From Przewalskia tangutica (Eukaryota; Streptophyta; Magnoliopsida; Solanales; Solanaceae), in contig CM056729.1 in the NCBI GenBank assembly GCA_029844215.1, positions 8,432,001-8,496,000 of the forward strand: a DNA stretch of 64,000 nucleotides. The letters are read 5' to 3'. The translations under genes and the position numbers were made by a program. The notes beneath the pieces were generated by a model. It saw only the letters and a program-made list of their open reading frames with translations. It searched no databases and was not told where the DNA came from. Shown one piece after another: positions 45,871 through 56,372 of the stretch; within the stretch, counting starts at the first letter, position 1, and each line of letters starts with the position of its first letter.

Positions 45871-46755
45871 AACCATTTTGCTATCACATGCTTGATATGC
45901 TTGATGGGAGTCCAAAGTTCATCCCAGATAATTCTTTCAAGGATTCCTAGATCATATCCGCTATGTCTGTATCTCGAAATTTCTTTTATTTCAAAAATCC
46001 TGCCACATCTGAACTCTAGGATGGAACACGTATCAGTTGACCCATACATTCACCATTCATCTCATCAATCATGAAAATATCCAAGGTCCAACAAAGACCT
46101 TATAAAGCTTCACTACTCCCAAGGTTCATCTCATCATATTTTTTGGGGTATTTTAGTTCATTTCCTCACTTTAAGGTGCTTAGAACGAGAAGGTAGCACC
46201 CTATTTGGTCATTTAAGTTCCGGACTCACTTTACCATCGTCATCTCAACGTTATTTATTACGTTATAGCTATAGGTCTCGCCCCTTATATACCGTAGGAA
46301 ACATTCCCCGCTACATCAACCCTTTTTTTTTCTCTCTTCGTGCTCGAGATATACCTTTTACAATAGCGATGCACCTGGTATGGGTACCAGAAAACAACAA
46401 CTCAACATATTTTTAAAACTTTTCCAAAATACGTTTCGAACCCATTAGGTCTCAATCCAAATCATCCTAACAAGTCATAAATGGTTAAAGAATATATTAA
46501 AAGCATGTTTGGTATGCAAATTCGAACACAAACACTCAAATGAGGAGTTGGGTTGTTATAACTTGATCCTCCTTTTCAAAGAACATATCAACTGAGAAAC
46601 ACTTAAATCATGAGGGGTTGGGTTATTACAACTTCATCCTTCTTTGTTCTTTCCAAAGAACATGTCAACTGAGAAACCTTACAATTAAGAAGATTTATAA
46701 AACTTGTTTAAAATTAATTTTGAGTAGTTTTTTTTAGTATATAATCACATGATAT
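45871..46755. other. Unassigned, possible retroelement relic
   Basis: No gene is seen. A local duplication of about 100 bases, 'gaggagttgggttgttataa' (46540) and 'gaggggttgggttattacaa' (46611), is present, each followed by 'agaacat(a/g)tcaactgagaaac'. The 46160-46440 style suggests a gypsy LTR relic. Confidence 0.4.
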
Positions 46756-46758
46756 TAA

Positions 46759-47190
46759 GTGCCCGTTTGGTTGGACTTTTGAAAATGCCAAAAGTATTTT
46801 TTTTTTAAAAATGCCAAAATCACTTTTGGCCTTTTTTTTGAGTGTTTGGCTGGAAAGACCAAAAGTGCTTTTAACTGCCAAAAGCACTTTTGACCTCTAT
46901 TTTCAAAAGCTCAAATTTTGGGCTTTTGAAAGTAGAGACAAAATTTCTTTTGTTTTTTTTCATTTTTAAGCCAAAAACACTCTTTTTATTGATAACCAAA
47001 CACGTAACAACTTTTTGATAAAAGCTCTACTTGAAAAAGCTCTACTCCTAAAGGTTCTACTTCTATAAGCTCTTTTTATTGATAACCAAACACGTAACAA
47101 CTTTTTGATAAAAATTCTACTTGAAAAAGCTCTACTCCTAAAGACTCTACTTCTATAAGCTCTTTTTAATAAACTGTACCAAACTGACCC
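46759..47190. mobile_element. PIF/Harbinger-type MITE with internal duplication
   Basis: Ends GTGCCCGTTTGGTT and, inverted, GGGTCAGTTTGGTA, flanked by TAA (46756-46758 and 47191-47193). A 90-base unit is duplicated in tandem inside (46980-47069 and 47070-47159), with a third partial start at 47160. The Arg/Ser-rich minus-strand frame across it is incidental. Confidence 0.85.
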
Positions 47191-47193
47191 TAA

Positions 47194-47887
47194 ATATATA
47201 CATATTAGTCCAATTTTTGTCATGTAAGAACGGTTAAAAAGTGTTTTTATAAAATTTCAATCATTCCTATTAAATTAATTTTGACCTCCCAATATAAACG
47301 TTAAAAATATTATTCATCTCACCACATCTCTACACCTCTACGTAATCATGTGATGTCATTTTCAAAAGCAAAAGCCGCCACTTGATCATTCTCTTTTTTA
47401 TCAATTTGAAAATTCTTAATTACTGACCCAATCAGAAAAGAAATATTTGAGCAAAGGTAAAAACACTTTGCAAAGCCTCTCTATTAGTATCAGCCGCCGC
47501 AAAAGCACCTTTTTTATCCTACGATTTAGCGGCCAATTAGTCATTTACTACTACAATATAATATTATCAGTTTTATATATATTATTAATTTTAACATACG
47601 TGCGTTATACGTTATACATGTCAATAAATAAAATTTGTACAAAAAAATTATGTAAAACAACAATGAACGTTAAAATAGATACAATATTCATTTAATTAAC
47701 AAAATAATATTGTTACATTGACTTAAATATTTGTAAAAGATATTACAAATATTTATCTCACGGAAGATTTAATGCATAAAATTTAGTTGATTTTGAAGTC
47801 CTAAATTTAGAGAAATAATTAATGTGCATTCCTAAATATAAAAAAATATTAAATATTATTTTGCCTTATTTTTCAACTATTACAATA
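47194..47887. other. AT-rich region
   Basis: No supported gene. A small GC-richer patch 'cagccgccgcaaaagcacc' lies at 47491-47509. Confidence 0.5.
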
Positions 47888-48010
47888 ATCAGTGAAATCC
47901 ACAACGTAGGGTCTGGATAGAGTAGAATGTACGCAGACCTTATAACAATCTTGGTAGGTAGATCGGCTGTTTACGAGAGACCCTCGGCTCAAGACAAAAC
48001 ACAAGCAAAG
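47888..48010 (-). mobile_element. TS-type SINE, 3' portion
   Basis: Reading minus, 'gagccgagggtctctcg', 'ataaggtctgcgtacattct' and 'ccagaccctacgttgtgg' are the 3' half of the same SINE family as at 41146-41475. The GTTG tail has decayed. Confidence 0.75.
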
Positions 48011-48834
48011 AAAGTGAGACGGACAGATCCGGAACATGAAATTTAAAGCAGTATGAAAATGCTGATATCAAAAGGGAGTAAATTTTTCAACTATTGTGAG
48101 TTGTATATTTATGTTTTTCACTATTTATCATCTTTTTCTCTTGCAATTATTTAAATTTGGATGTTAAAATCATTTATAGTAGTCTCGTTTTTTAGGCGGT
48201 CATAATGGATTAGAAATTATAGATTGTCAAACTTGGACTATATTATAAGAACTGAATTATAATTTTGTAGGAAAAACATTATATAAATTGATATATATTC
48301 TTGAAGAGTTAATTTAGGAGATTGTACATTGAATGGACCTTATACAGACTAATAATTCATCTATGAAAAATTCTCATCATTGTTACTGTATGTGTGCTTG
48401 TACTTTCAACTAACTTTTTTGCATATATGAATATAATCCTCATAAATAATAATACTTTACGGTTATTGCAGATTAACTCAAAAAAATTAAAAAATAATAA
48501 TAAAGTAGAAAACTTTGTGAAATAATGTGCTAGCTCAAACCCTCAAAGTTGCAACAAATTCACGTGATTTAATTATATCATTAGCAAGAAATATGAAACA
48601 AAAATTGAAAATAAGAACTTAAAAGACATCATGAGAACTCACCTCCTTTTGGTTTTTCATTTTTAAAATTCTGAAGTTGTAATTTAATAAGAAATCTACA
48701 AATATAAATAAATATTAAAATATCAATAATTAAATTTTATTAATGCACCCACATAGATACAAAAAAATCAACTGACATAAAGTAGCGGATAGAATTCTGA
48801 ATAAATATGTTTATACATAATATGAAAGAGAAGT
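48011..48834. other. AT-rich region, host of the Ale-type element
   Basis: No gene is seen. The last 50 bases ('gaataaatatgtttatacat', ending 'gaaagagaag') recur at 53777-53829, so the copia element inserted into a tandem repeat. Confidence 0.5.
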
Positions 48835-49059
48835 GTAAGATAATATTAATCTCCCGTAGGGAGTCTTCTCATTAATATCAAAGTATATATAGAGTACAAT
48901 ATTCATCCCTTACACATTAGGAATCCTAAGCCTATATAAAAGAGGAATCTTAGTCTTATCATAATTATATTTACACAATATATGAAAATATTCTAATTAT
49001 GGGTAGGAAATATTGTGTGTACTCAATACACGTTTATACACCCCCTCAGTCGGAGCGGG

Positions 49060-52000
49060 AGGAGGCTGAACGATGAGACTGGATCTGAAGTCAAGAAATA
49101 ATTGTCTGGAAGTCCTTTGGTAAATATGCCTGCATACTGATAGGATGATGGAACATGCAACACTCTGACATGGCCTAGCGCAACTTTCTCACGAACGAAG
49201 TGCAAGTCTATCTCAATGTGCTTGGTTCGCTGATGTTGAACCGAATTATGAGAATGATAGATGGCAGAGATGTTATCACAGTACACAATAGATACCTGAC
49301 GTAAAGGACACTGAAGTTCTAACAATAAATTTCTGAGCCAACAAATCTCAGCTACCACATTTGCAACGCCTCCATATTCAGCCTCGGCACTGGAACGAGA
49401 TAGAGTAGCCTACCGCTTGATAGACCAAGAAATCAGATTATCCCCTAAAAATACACAAAAACTGGAGGTGGAGCGTCGCGTGTCCGGACACCCTGTTCAA
49501 TCTGCATCCGTATAAGAGAGCAATCTGTTTGGTGCATAGGGGGTATAGGTGCAAACCATAATCAAGTGTGCCCTTAATGTATCGAATGATACGCTTAAGA
49601 GCAATGAAATGAGACTCTCTGGAGGCATGCATGAATAGGCATACCTGCTGAACAACATAAGCAATGTCTGGCCTTGTGAATGTGAGATACTGAAGTGCAC
49701 CTGCAAGGCTCCTATACAGAGTAGGATCGAAGAATGGAGCACCATCCCATAGCACTGAGCTTAAATTTCGAATCAACTGGAGTAGGTGAAACTTTGCAAT
49801 TCGCCATCTTAGCCCTGTACACGATCTCCTCTGCATACTTACGCTAACACAAGAACATGTGGTTGGCAGACCTGGTCACTGATATCCCTAAAAAGTAGCT
49901 CAGCTTCCCCAAATCGGTCATTGCAAATTCAGATTTAAGTAAGACAATAATCTCACTTTTTAATACGTCGGAGGAGGCAGTAAGAACAATATCATCCACG
50001 TAAAGTAATAAGTAAGCAGTGCTACTACCTCGATGAAAAATGAAGAGTGATGTATCACTCTTGTTGCATACAAACTCAATCTGCAAGATATACCTGGCAA
50101 AACGATCATACCATACGGGGGGGCCTGTTTCAGGCCATATAGTGACTTATAAAGACGACACACATAGTGAGGAATCTGGACGGATGGGTGAACCAGCCGG
50201 TGACGATGATTGTCTCTATCAGATCCCCATGTAAGAATGTATTCTTCACATCAAGATGATGGATCGGCCAGTGTTTGCCCATGACAATGCTCAAAACTGT
50301 GCGGATGGTAGCCAGTTTGACAACCGGGCTGAAGGTCTTACTACAATCAATGCCCTCCTGCTGATTTGTGTCATTAGCCACAAGTCGTGCCTTATACCTC
50401 TCAAGATCTCCACTGTCTCTGAATTTGTGACTAAATAGCCACAGACAACGACACATTCACCCCCTCAGGTCTAGGTACTAAATCACATGTGTGTTGTTTA
50501 GTTAAAGCATTGAATTCCTCAGACATAGCCGCATTCCAATTAGGGTCTTGTTTAGCCAATATAGGATTCTTAGGAAGTGGTGAAATGGTTTGGGTAGACA
50601 AGTTAAATTGGACTTTGGGTTTGAAAATTCCATGCTTTGCAAGAGTTTTCATTTGACGAGTGGGGATAGTGGGAGGCTCCAAGGCGGAGGGATTTGTTGG
50701 ATATGGAGAAGAAGGGGCTGACGCCGTAGGAGGCGCTGCGGTGCCTAGATCAAGTACTGCGGTGCTGGAAGGAGCCGTCGGAGGCGTCGTGGCGCTTTGA
50801 TCAAGCACCGCGGCGCTGGAGGACTGACAGACCTCTCTGATGTTTTGGCACCGCGGCGCCTCAGCACTGGACCGCGGCGCTGTCGACGGTGAAACATGGA
50901 CCTGTTCTCAGGAGTTGTGGCTCCGCGGCGCTGACGCGGAAGAAGTGCTATGCTCTAGTTGACTGAGGATGATGGGAGAGATGACAGACTCGTCAAGAAA
51001 AGAATAATTAAGTTTTTGGAACTTTTTAAGATTAAAAAATGGGAATGTAGTCTCGTCGAATGTGACGTGACGGGAGATGTGGATCTGACGAGTGGATAAG
51101 TCATAGCATAGATAGCCCCTATGGTTCGGCGGGAAGCCTAGGTAGACACATGGAGTGGACCGAGGAGCTAGTTTGTGAGGAGCCGTAGAAGCAAAGTTAG
51201 GATAGCATAGACAACCGAATATTCGAAGATGCTAATAAGATGAGACTCTATGATAGATGATTTCGGTAGGGGTCATATTGTGAAGGGTGCTAGTTGGGAG
51301 AATATTGAGAACATATTCTGACATTTTAGCAGCATAGACCCAGAAGGACAAAGGTAGGGAGACATGAATCAATAGAGTGCGAATCATAATTTTAATGGTG
51401 CAGATGATTCTTTCAGCTTTACCGTTTTGAGGAGAGGTGTGGGGGAAGGAGAAGTGAAAGACCATGTCATTATTAGTATAAAACGGTGAAACATAGAGTT
51501 ATTGAATTCACGACCATTATCACACTGAATTTTTTTTATGCCTTTTTCAAACTGTGTTTGAATGAATGTTCAAAACTCAAGAAATTTAACAAACACTTCC
51601 GATTTAAATTTGAGAGGATACAACCAAACAAAGTGAGAAAAATCATCTAGTAAGATATGATAGTATTTATGACCGAGAGAACTAGCAATAGGTGATGTCT
51701 ATAAATCGGCATGTATAATATCAAAAGGTGCAAACGTAACACTAGTAGATGATTTAAACGAAAGACGAGTATGTTTGCCTAAAGAACAAGAAACACAATT
51801 TTGGGCAAGCTTCCCATTACAAGTAATGAAATTATTGCCTCTATGAAAATTAAAAACGGAGGCTCCTGGATGACCAAGCCTATTATGCCAAGCCGAGGAA
51901 GAAATTGCCGCTAGAGAGACGGGAGAGCCTAGATCTGGCAGCAGAGGTGGGAGTGAATGGATATAGATCCCCCGTGCTATTGCATCTCGTAAGAGGTGTT

Positions 52001-52745
52001 CCCGTATGAAGATCATTCACAGTGAAACCAAAAGGGTCCAAATCAACAGAGACAGAATTATTATGAGTGAATTTACGGATAGAGATTAGATTATTAATTA
52101 TATGTGGGGCATATAGGGTATTTTGAAGGAAAAATGGATTAGGTGGTGGTGTGTATGATGTACCAAAACCCTTTACTGGAATGCGGTGGCACTACCAACT
52201 GTCACAAATTGAGGATGATTTAAACCAAACGGTTTGGGAATATTACATGCAGTCCGGGTGAGGTGGAAGTGGCTCCGGAGTCCATGTACCAGTTGTTGTC
52301 AGGCTGTTACATGTTGGGACTGCTGAAGGCCTGACCTAACTCAGTGGGTGTCATCTTTGGGCGAGTCTTTGGCCCAGTCGTGCATGAAGTGAGCTTGCTG
52401 CGGGTATTGGACTTAGAAAGGGCGAGCAGGGCCCAACACACCTTGGTGGGAGAACTAGTGGAACGATTCTTTGGTGCTCGCTGCGGCGCGCGGCCATCTG
52501 GTCTTGTTGAGGCACGCGGCACTTAGCGGTCTGCGGGCCACATTGTTCTTCTTCTGGTTTCTTGTCTGCGACTTGCCACGACGCGACTTCTGTCGCGGCC
52601 TCGCCACTCTTTCCACCGCGTCCACTTGCTTGAGAGTTTTTACGGCGTTGACTCTTGAGGGCGCATTTCGACAGCTAACGCCTTCTGATTGTTCTCATCC
52701 TGCTTAGCACGTCGAGTCTCTTCGAGCCTCTTCGAGCAACAACTG
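49060..52745 (-). pseudogene. Pol of Ale-type copia element, degraded
   Basis: From the 5' end on the minus strand: protease motif 'WYMDSGAT' (near 52270-52295); GAG-pre-integrase with 'WHNRLGHPG' and 'CVSCSLGKH' (51770-51900); integrase core pieces (51232-51465 and neighbours); a GC-rich Ala/Pro/Ser/Thr linker (50700-50945); RT with 'LDVKNTFLHGDL' and an intact 'LLLYVDDIVL' (near 49990-50010); and RNase H with 'LTFTRPDIAYVV' to 'GIFTKGLPDNYF'. Several stops and frameshifts separate these parts. Confidence 0.85.
50700..50945. repeat. GC-rich cassette in pol linker
   Basis: The core 'ccgcggcgct' or a close variant occurs at least six times, including the palindromic GGCACCGCGGCGCC at 50847-50860. 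It lies between integrase and RT, where copia polyproteins are variable. The related relic at 5770-6010 is also GC-rich here but with different words. Confidence 0.85.
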
Positions 52746-53276
52746 CTAGCGAGCTTTGTTAAAACTGTGAAGTGGATTTGCCTGTTGAATCATGGTAACT
52801 AACGTATCATAGTCGTCTTTGGGAAGGCCTGCAATCAATTGCAACACCATCTTACTGTCCGAGACAGGCATGTCGACGTTGAAGAGTTGATCCGCCAGTA
52901 GTTTCAAATGTATGCAATATTCAGTCATGTTGGAGAAATTTTTAAGGCGTGTATTGTTAAATTGTTCCTCTAAATACACCGCACGAGTGTGCTTGTTATC
53001 TTGAAAGATTTCCTCCAAGCGGCTCCATAAATCACTGGTTGTGGCGCCAGATTTCATGATAGTAAGAAGAAGATCCTGAGAAATACTACCATAAATCCAC
53101 TGTTTGACGCCGGCGTCTAGACGACGCCAAGTAGACTCATCAACCTTCGGAGGGTGCGGAATAGTGTCATCGATGTGGTCAAGCACGTTATAGAGACATG
53201 CGTGATTACGAAACAGTTCAACCCAAGGAGAATACTGACTGTTCTCTTGATCAAGAAAAATGGGAATATAATTCAT
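52746..53276 (-). pseudogene. Gag of Ale-type copia element
   Basis: An open 176-codon stretch starting 'MNYIPIFLDQENSQYSPWVE' with the retrotransposon Gag (UBN2-like) core: 'WIYGSISQDLLLTIM', 'LWSRLEEIFQDNKHTRAVYL', 'LADQLFNVDMPVSD' and 'LQLIAGLPKDDYDTLVT'. It would assemble the virus-like particle. The zinc-knuckle end is in a degraded stretch after it. Confidence 0.85.
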
Positions 53277-53712
53277 GATGTTGAAAACAGTTAGGGCGGG
53301 ATGAAAAGAAGATGTGACGTGGTGGTGGGATTTATGGAGGTAGAAGCGTCAGAATCAGAAGAGTAATCCTGAGTATCGATTTAGAGAAGAGAGGAATGTA
53401 GGAGAAAACCAAGAAATTTTGGGAGGAACCGCGGCGGAGAAAGGGGTGGGGCCGGCGGCTTTGGACGAAAATTTCTAGGGTTTTTGGCTACTTGGCTCTT
53501 GATACCGTGTAAGATGAGAGTAATCTCCCTTAGGTAGTCTTCTCATTAATATCAAAGTATATATAAAGTACAATATTCATCCCTTATACAATAGGAATCA
53601 TAAGCCTATACAAAAGAGGAATTTTAGTCTTATCATAATTATATTTACACAATATATGGAAATATTCTAATTATGGATAGGGAATATTGTGTGTACTCGA
53701 TACACGTTTACA

Positions 53713-54158
53713 AGAAGACACATTGGCTACATATAAAGTAAAATTACGCAGCAATCTTAATACGAAAATACAGCGAATAGAACTCTAAACTTATATGTTT
53801 CTACATAATATATATTTGAAAGAGAAGACTCATTGGCTAAGAAAATAGAAATACGCAGCAGCCATAAAAGAATTTGAAACATATATATTTGCATTGAAAT
53901 AAATATGGAAAGCTTTGTTAAAAAGGGACATTGAATCCTAAAAGAAATAAAAGGACTCCAAATTTAGTTGGTTTTGAATTCCTAAATATTAGGAGGTACG
54001 AGGTCCTATATAAGGCAGAGTTCTGGATTTTTATTTATTTTATTAAATAATAATTTTAGGAAATAGTAAATATCAATTTTGTGAGTCTTTTAATGAAGGA
54101 CAAAATATTTAATCAATATTTCTAAGGTCATTCGTACTTTTAATATAATATAGATAGA
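53713..54158. repeat. Tandem repeat flank between two copia elements
   Basis: A unit of about 110 bases, 'cattggct(a)' to 'ttgaaagagaag', occurs at about 53717-53829 and begins again at 53830. The left partial copy is at 48784-48834 across the Ale-type element. The rest is AT-rich with no gene. Confidence 0.7.
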
Positions 54159-54419
54159 TGTTGGAATTTACTAAATGTGAAATAAATTAATCCTATTAAT
54201 TATGACTCGAGCAGTTGGGGCCCTGCACGTCGGAAACATAGTTTTCACACACGTGCACATAAAGTGCCAATGATCGTAATTTCCTTAAGTGGAAGAGATA
54301 TTAGTACGTATACGAATTGTTTGAGACGTAAGATAATAGATGGTTATTGGCCAAATAACAATGGTTTCACGTTGGTGAACGAAGGGAAGACATGTGCAAT
54401 GTGTAAAAGATGAAAGCAG

Positions 54420-54545
54420 TGCGAAAATACGCGTGGCCGGCGCCGAAACTCTATGAAGTTTGGTGCGCGGCGCTCAGTGCGGGTAGCGGCGCAATCCGAA
54501 ACTCTCTAAAGTTTACTGCGCTGGTCGCAGTGCGCTGGCGTTTCA
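54420..54545. repeat. GC-rich cassette in copia 5' LTR
   Basis: Two subunits, each with 'ggcgc' words followed by 'ccgaaactct(a/c)t(g/a)aagttt' (54446-54461 and 54498-54514), the latter a weak hairpin motif. The 3' LTR has an expanded and different version at 60300-60475, which explains most of the LTR length difference. Confidence 0.8.
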
Positions 54546-54721
54546 GACCGTTGGAAGATGGACGAAAACTGTTTTTTGGGCTGACTTTGGAGCATTTATT
54601 CTCAATTATTTGGCTCATGAATTCAACCATTATTTGGCTGAATTATTACTCCACATTCATGGCCATTACTTGGTCTTTATTGGCCATTACTTGGCTATGT
54701 GGAAGACCATCTTCTCTACAC

Positions 54722-54729
54722 TATAAAAT
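54722..54729 (+). promoter_or_regulatory. TATA box of copia 5' LTR
   Basis: TATAAAAT in 'ctacactataaaatggag'. The same motif is at 60671-60678 in the 3' LTR and near 39303 in the relic. A GC-rich cassette (54420-54545) lies about 180 bases upstream. Confidence 0.65.
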
Positions 54730-55084
54730 GGAGCCTTGGGCTCATTTGCAAATACACTTTACACTCTAAATTATCTTACTCTCTTGCCATCACAAACACT
54801 CAAAGATATTTCTTCCAAAACAAACACTTGAGTTCCCTTTGCTCATTTGTTTGATTGTTGTTTTATCTTGGGAGATAAGTTGACATCACAACCGTTGAAA
54901 GGATATGCGGGGCAATATTATTTTAAGGATAAATCAAGAATTTGGTCGACTCAGCAAGCCCTCTTATTTGATCATTTTCAGCTTTCGTACAATTTGTTGT
55001 TGTTGTTGTTATATTCTCATTTCCTTTATTTTCACACTTTTGTTCCCACAAGCTTAAGATAATATTCGCTATTTCAACAACAAT

Positions 55085-56372
55085 ATGACTGGACAAGATC
55101 AATTCAACCAATTCAACACTGAAAATTCCACCGATGCTCAAGGCAATCATATTGCCTTCAATCCCACTACTCAAGACACTAACGCTGCCTTCAACTCTAC
55201 TGTGTTTGGCACTTCTAGTGCTACCACTGCATTTGGTACTTCAATTTCCACCACTGCTTTTGGCACAACAAGTGTCAACACTGATTTTGGTCCAACCAAC
55301 GCCTCCACTGCTGCTCCGAGTACTTATAGTACCTATGCTACTGCCCAAGGCGTCAACAACAACTATGCTCCTGTTAGAGGCATTCCCAACGACTTTGCAA
55401 CTGCTCAAGGGGGGCGTCACTGCCCCGACACCCGCTGATTTTCACCATGAATGTCCTGAAAAGTTCATGGGTGCTCACTTTAAGAGATGGCAGCAAAAGA
55501 TGCTATTTTTCCTGACGGTTAAGGAAATGTCACATTTCCTAACCGAAGACCCTCCACTAGTTGGGAAGATGTGGACCCTCAGCCAAATGATTTGGCGGGA
55601 GGGGGCCAAGGTAACCATGTCGCTGACGACATGAGGATGGTTCGCGAAGCATGGAAACATAGTGATTTCATATGTAGGAACTATATTCTAAACTGTTTGT
55701 CCGATCCTCTCTACACGGTGTATTGTACCGTTGAAACTGCCAAGCAGTTATGAGACAAACTTCAGAAGAAATACAACACCCAAGATGCGGGTAGCAAGAA
55801 GTTCATCATTGGGAAATTCCTGAAATTTCAAATGGTGGATAACAAAAGTGTGTCATCTCAAGTCCAAAAATTTCAAATGATTCTACATCACCTGGATTTC
55901 GAAGGATTGAAGCCCAACGAACAATTCTTGGTTGGAGCGTTGATCGAGAAGTTGCCTCCCTCGTGGACTGAGTTTATGAACTATCTAAAACTCAAAACGA
56001 AGCAGATGACCTTAGATGAACTTATTGTTAAACTCCGGATTCAGGAGGACAATAAGAAGGCCATGCCAAAGGGGAAACAACTCGTCGAGGCTAAGGCGAA
56101 CCTGACGAAAGTCAAAGGGAACTCAACAAGAAGCGGAAGTTCCAGAAGGAAGACAAAGTCCCAACAACTGAAAAGTTCAAGGGAAACAGTAATCATTGTG
56201 GTATAGTTGGTCACATGGCCAAAAACTGTCGCAGGCTCAAACATGAGAATAAAGAGAAGGATAAAGGCAAAGCCAAGGCTAACATCGTTGAAGACACGCT
56301 CGTCGACGATAAGATCGAGGAGTTCTCAGCGGTGGTTCTTGAAGCTAATCTCGTTGAGAATCCGGTGCAATG
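55085..56372 (+). pseudogene. Gag of 6.8 kb copia element
   Basis: Starts 'MTGQDQFNQFNTENS'; residues 30-80 contain a Ser/Thr-rich imperfect repeat on 'TTAFGTS'. A frameshift at the run of G near 55409-55415 moves the frame to 'CPEKFMGAHFKRWQQKMLFF', a UBN2-like Gag core. Another break lies near 55570, then 'AWKHSDFICRNYILNCLSDP', a stop at 55751, and an open stretch from 55832 ('KMVDNK'-like, 'LPPSWTEFMNYLK'). The zinc knuckle near 56190-56235 retains 'CGIVGHMAKNC' but its first Cys appears lost. It would form the particle shell; it is defective here. Confidence 0.85.

Larger units (their letters stand above)
48835..53712 (-). mobile_element. Complete Ty1/copia element, Ale/Retrofit lineage
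   Basis: The 4878-bp element has short LTRs (48835-49040, 206 bp; 53508-53712, 205 bp) and the exact TSD AGAAG (48830-48834 and 53713-53717). On the minus strand the LTR starts TGTA and ends TTACA. The primer site 'cggtatcaagagcc' after the 5' LTR (plus 53494-53507) fits initiator tRNA-Met, and 'gaggggg' precedes the 3' LTR. Gag, protease, integrase, RT and RNase H are in the copia order but interrupted by stops and frameshifts. Size, LTR length and Gag type fit Ale. Confidence 0.95.

Noticed and set aside
46966..47223. Arg/Ser-rich minus-strand ORF with internal repeat
   Set aside because: Produced by the 90-bp duplication inside a MITE with defined ends.
55134..55634. 166-codon Leu/Pro-rich ORF
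   Set aside because: Its first half is the alternative frame of the Gag Ser/Thr repeat; only the part after about 55415 is genuine Gag, reached by a frameshift.
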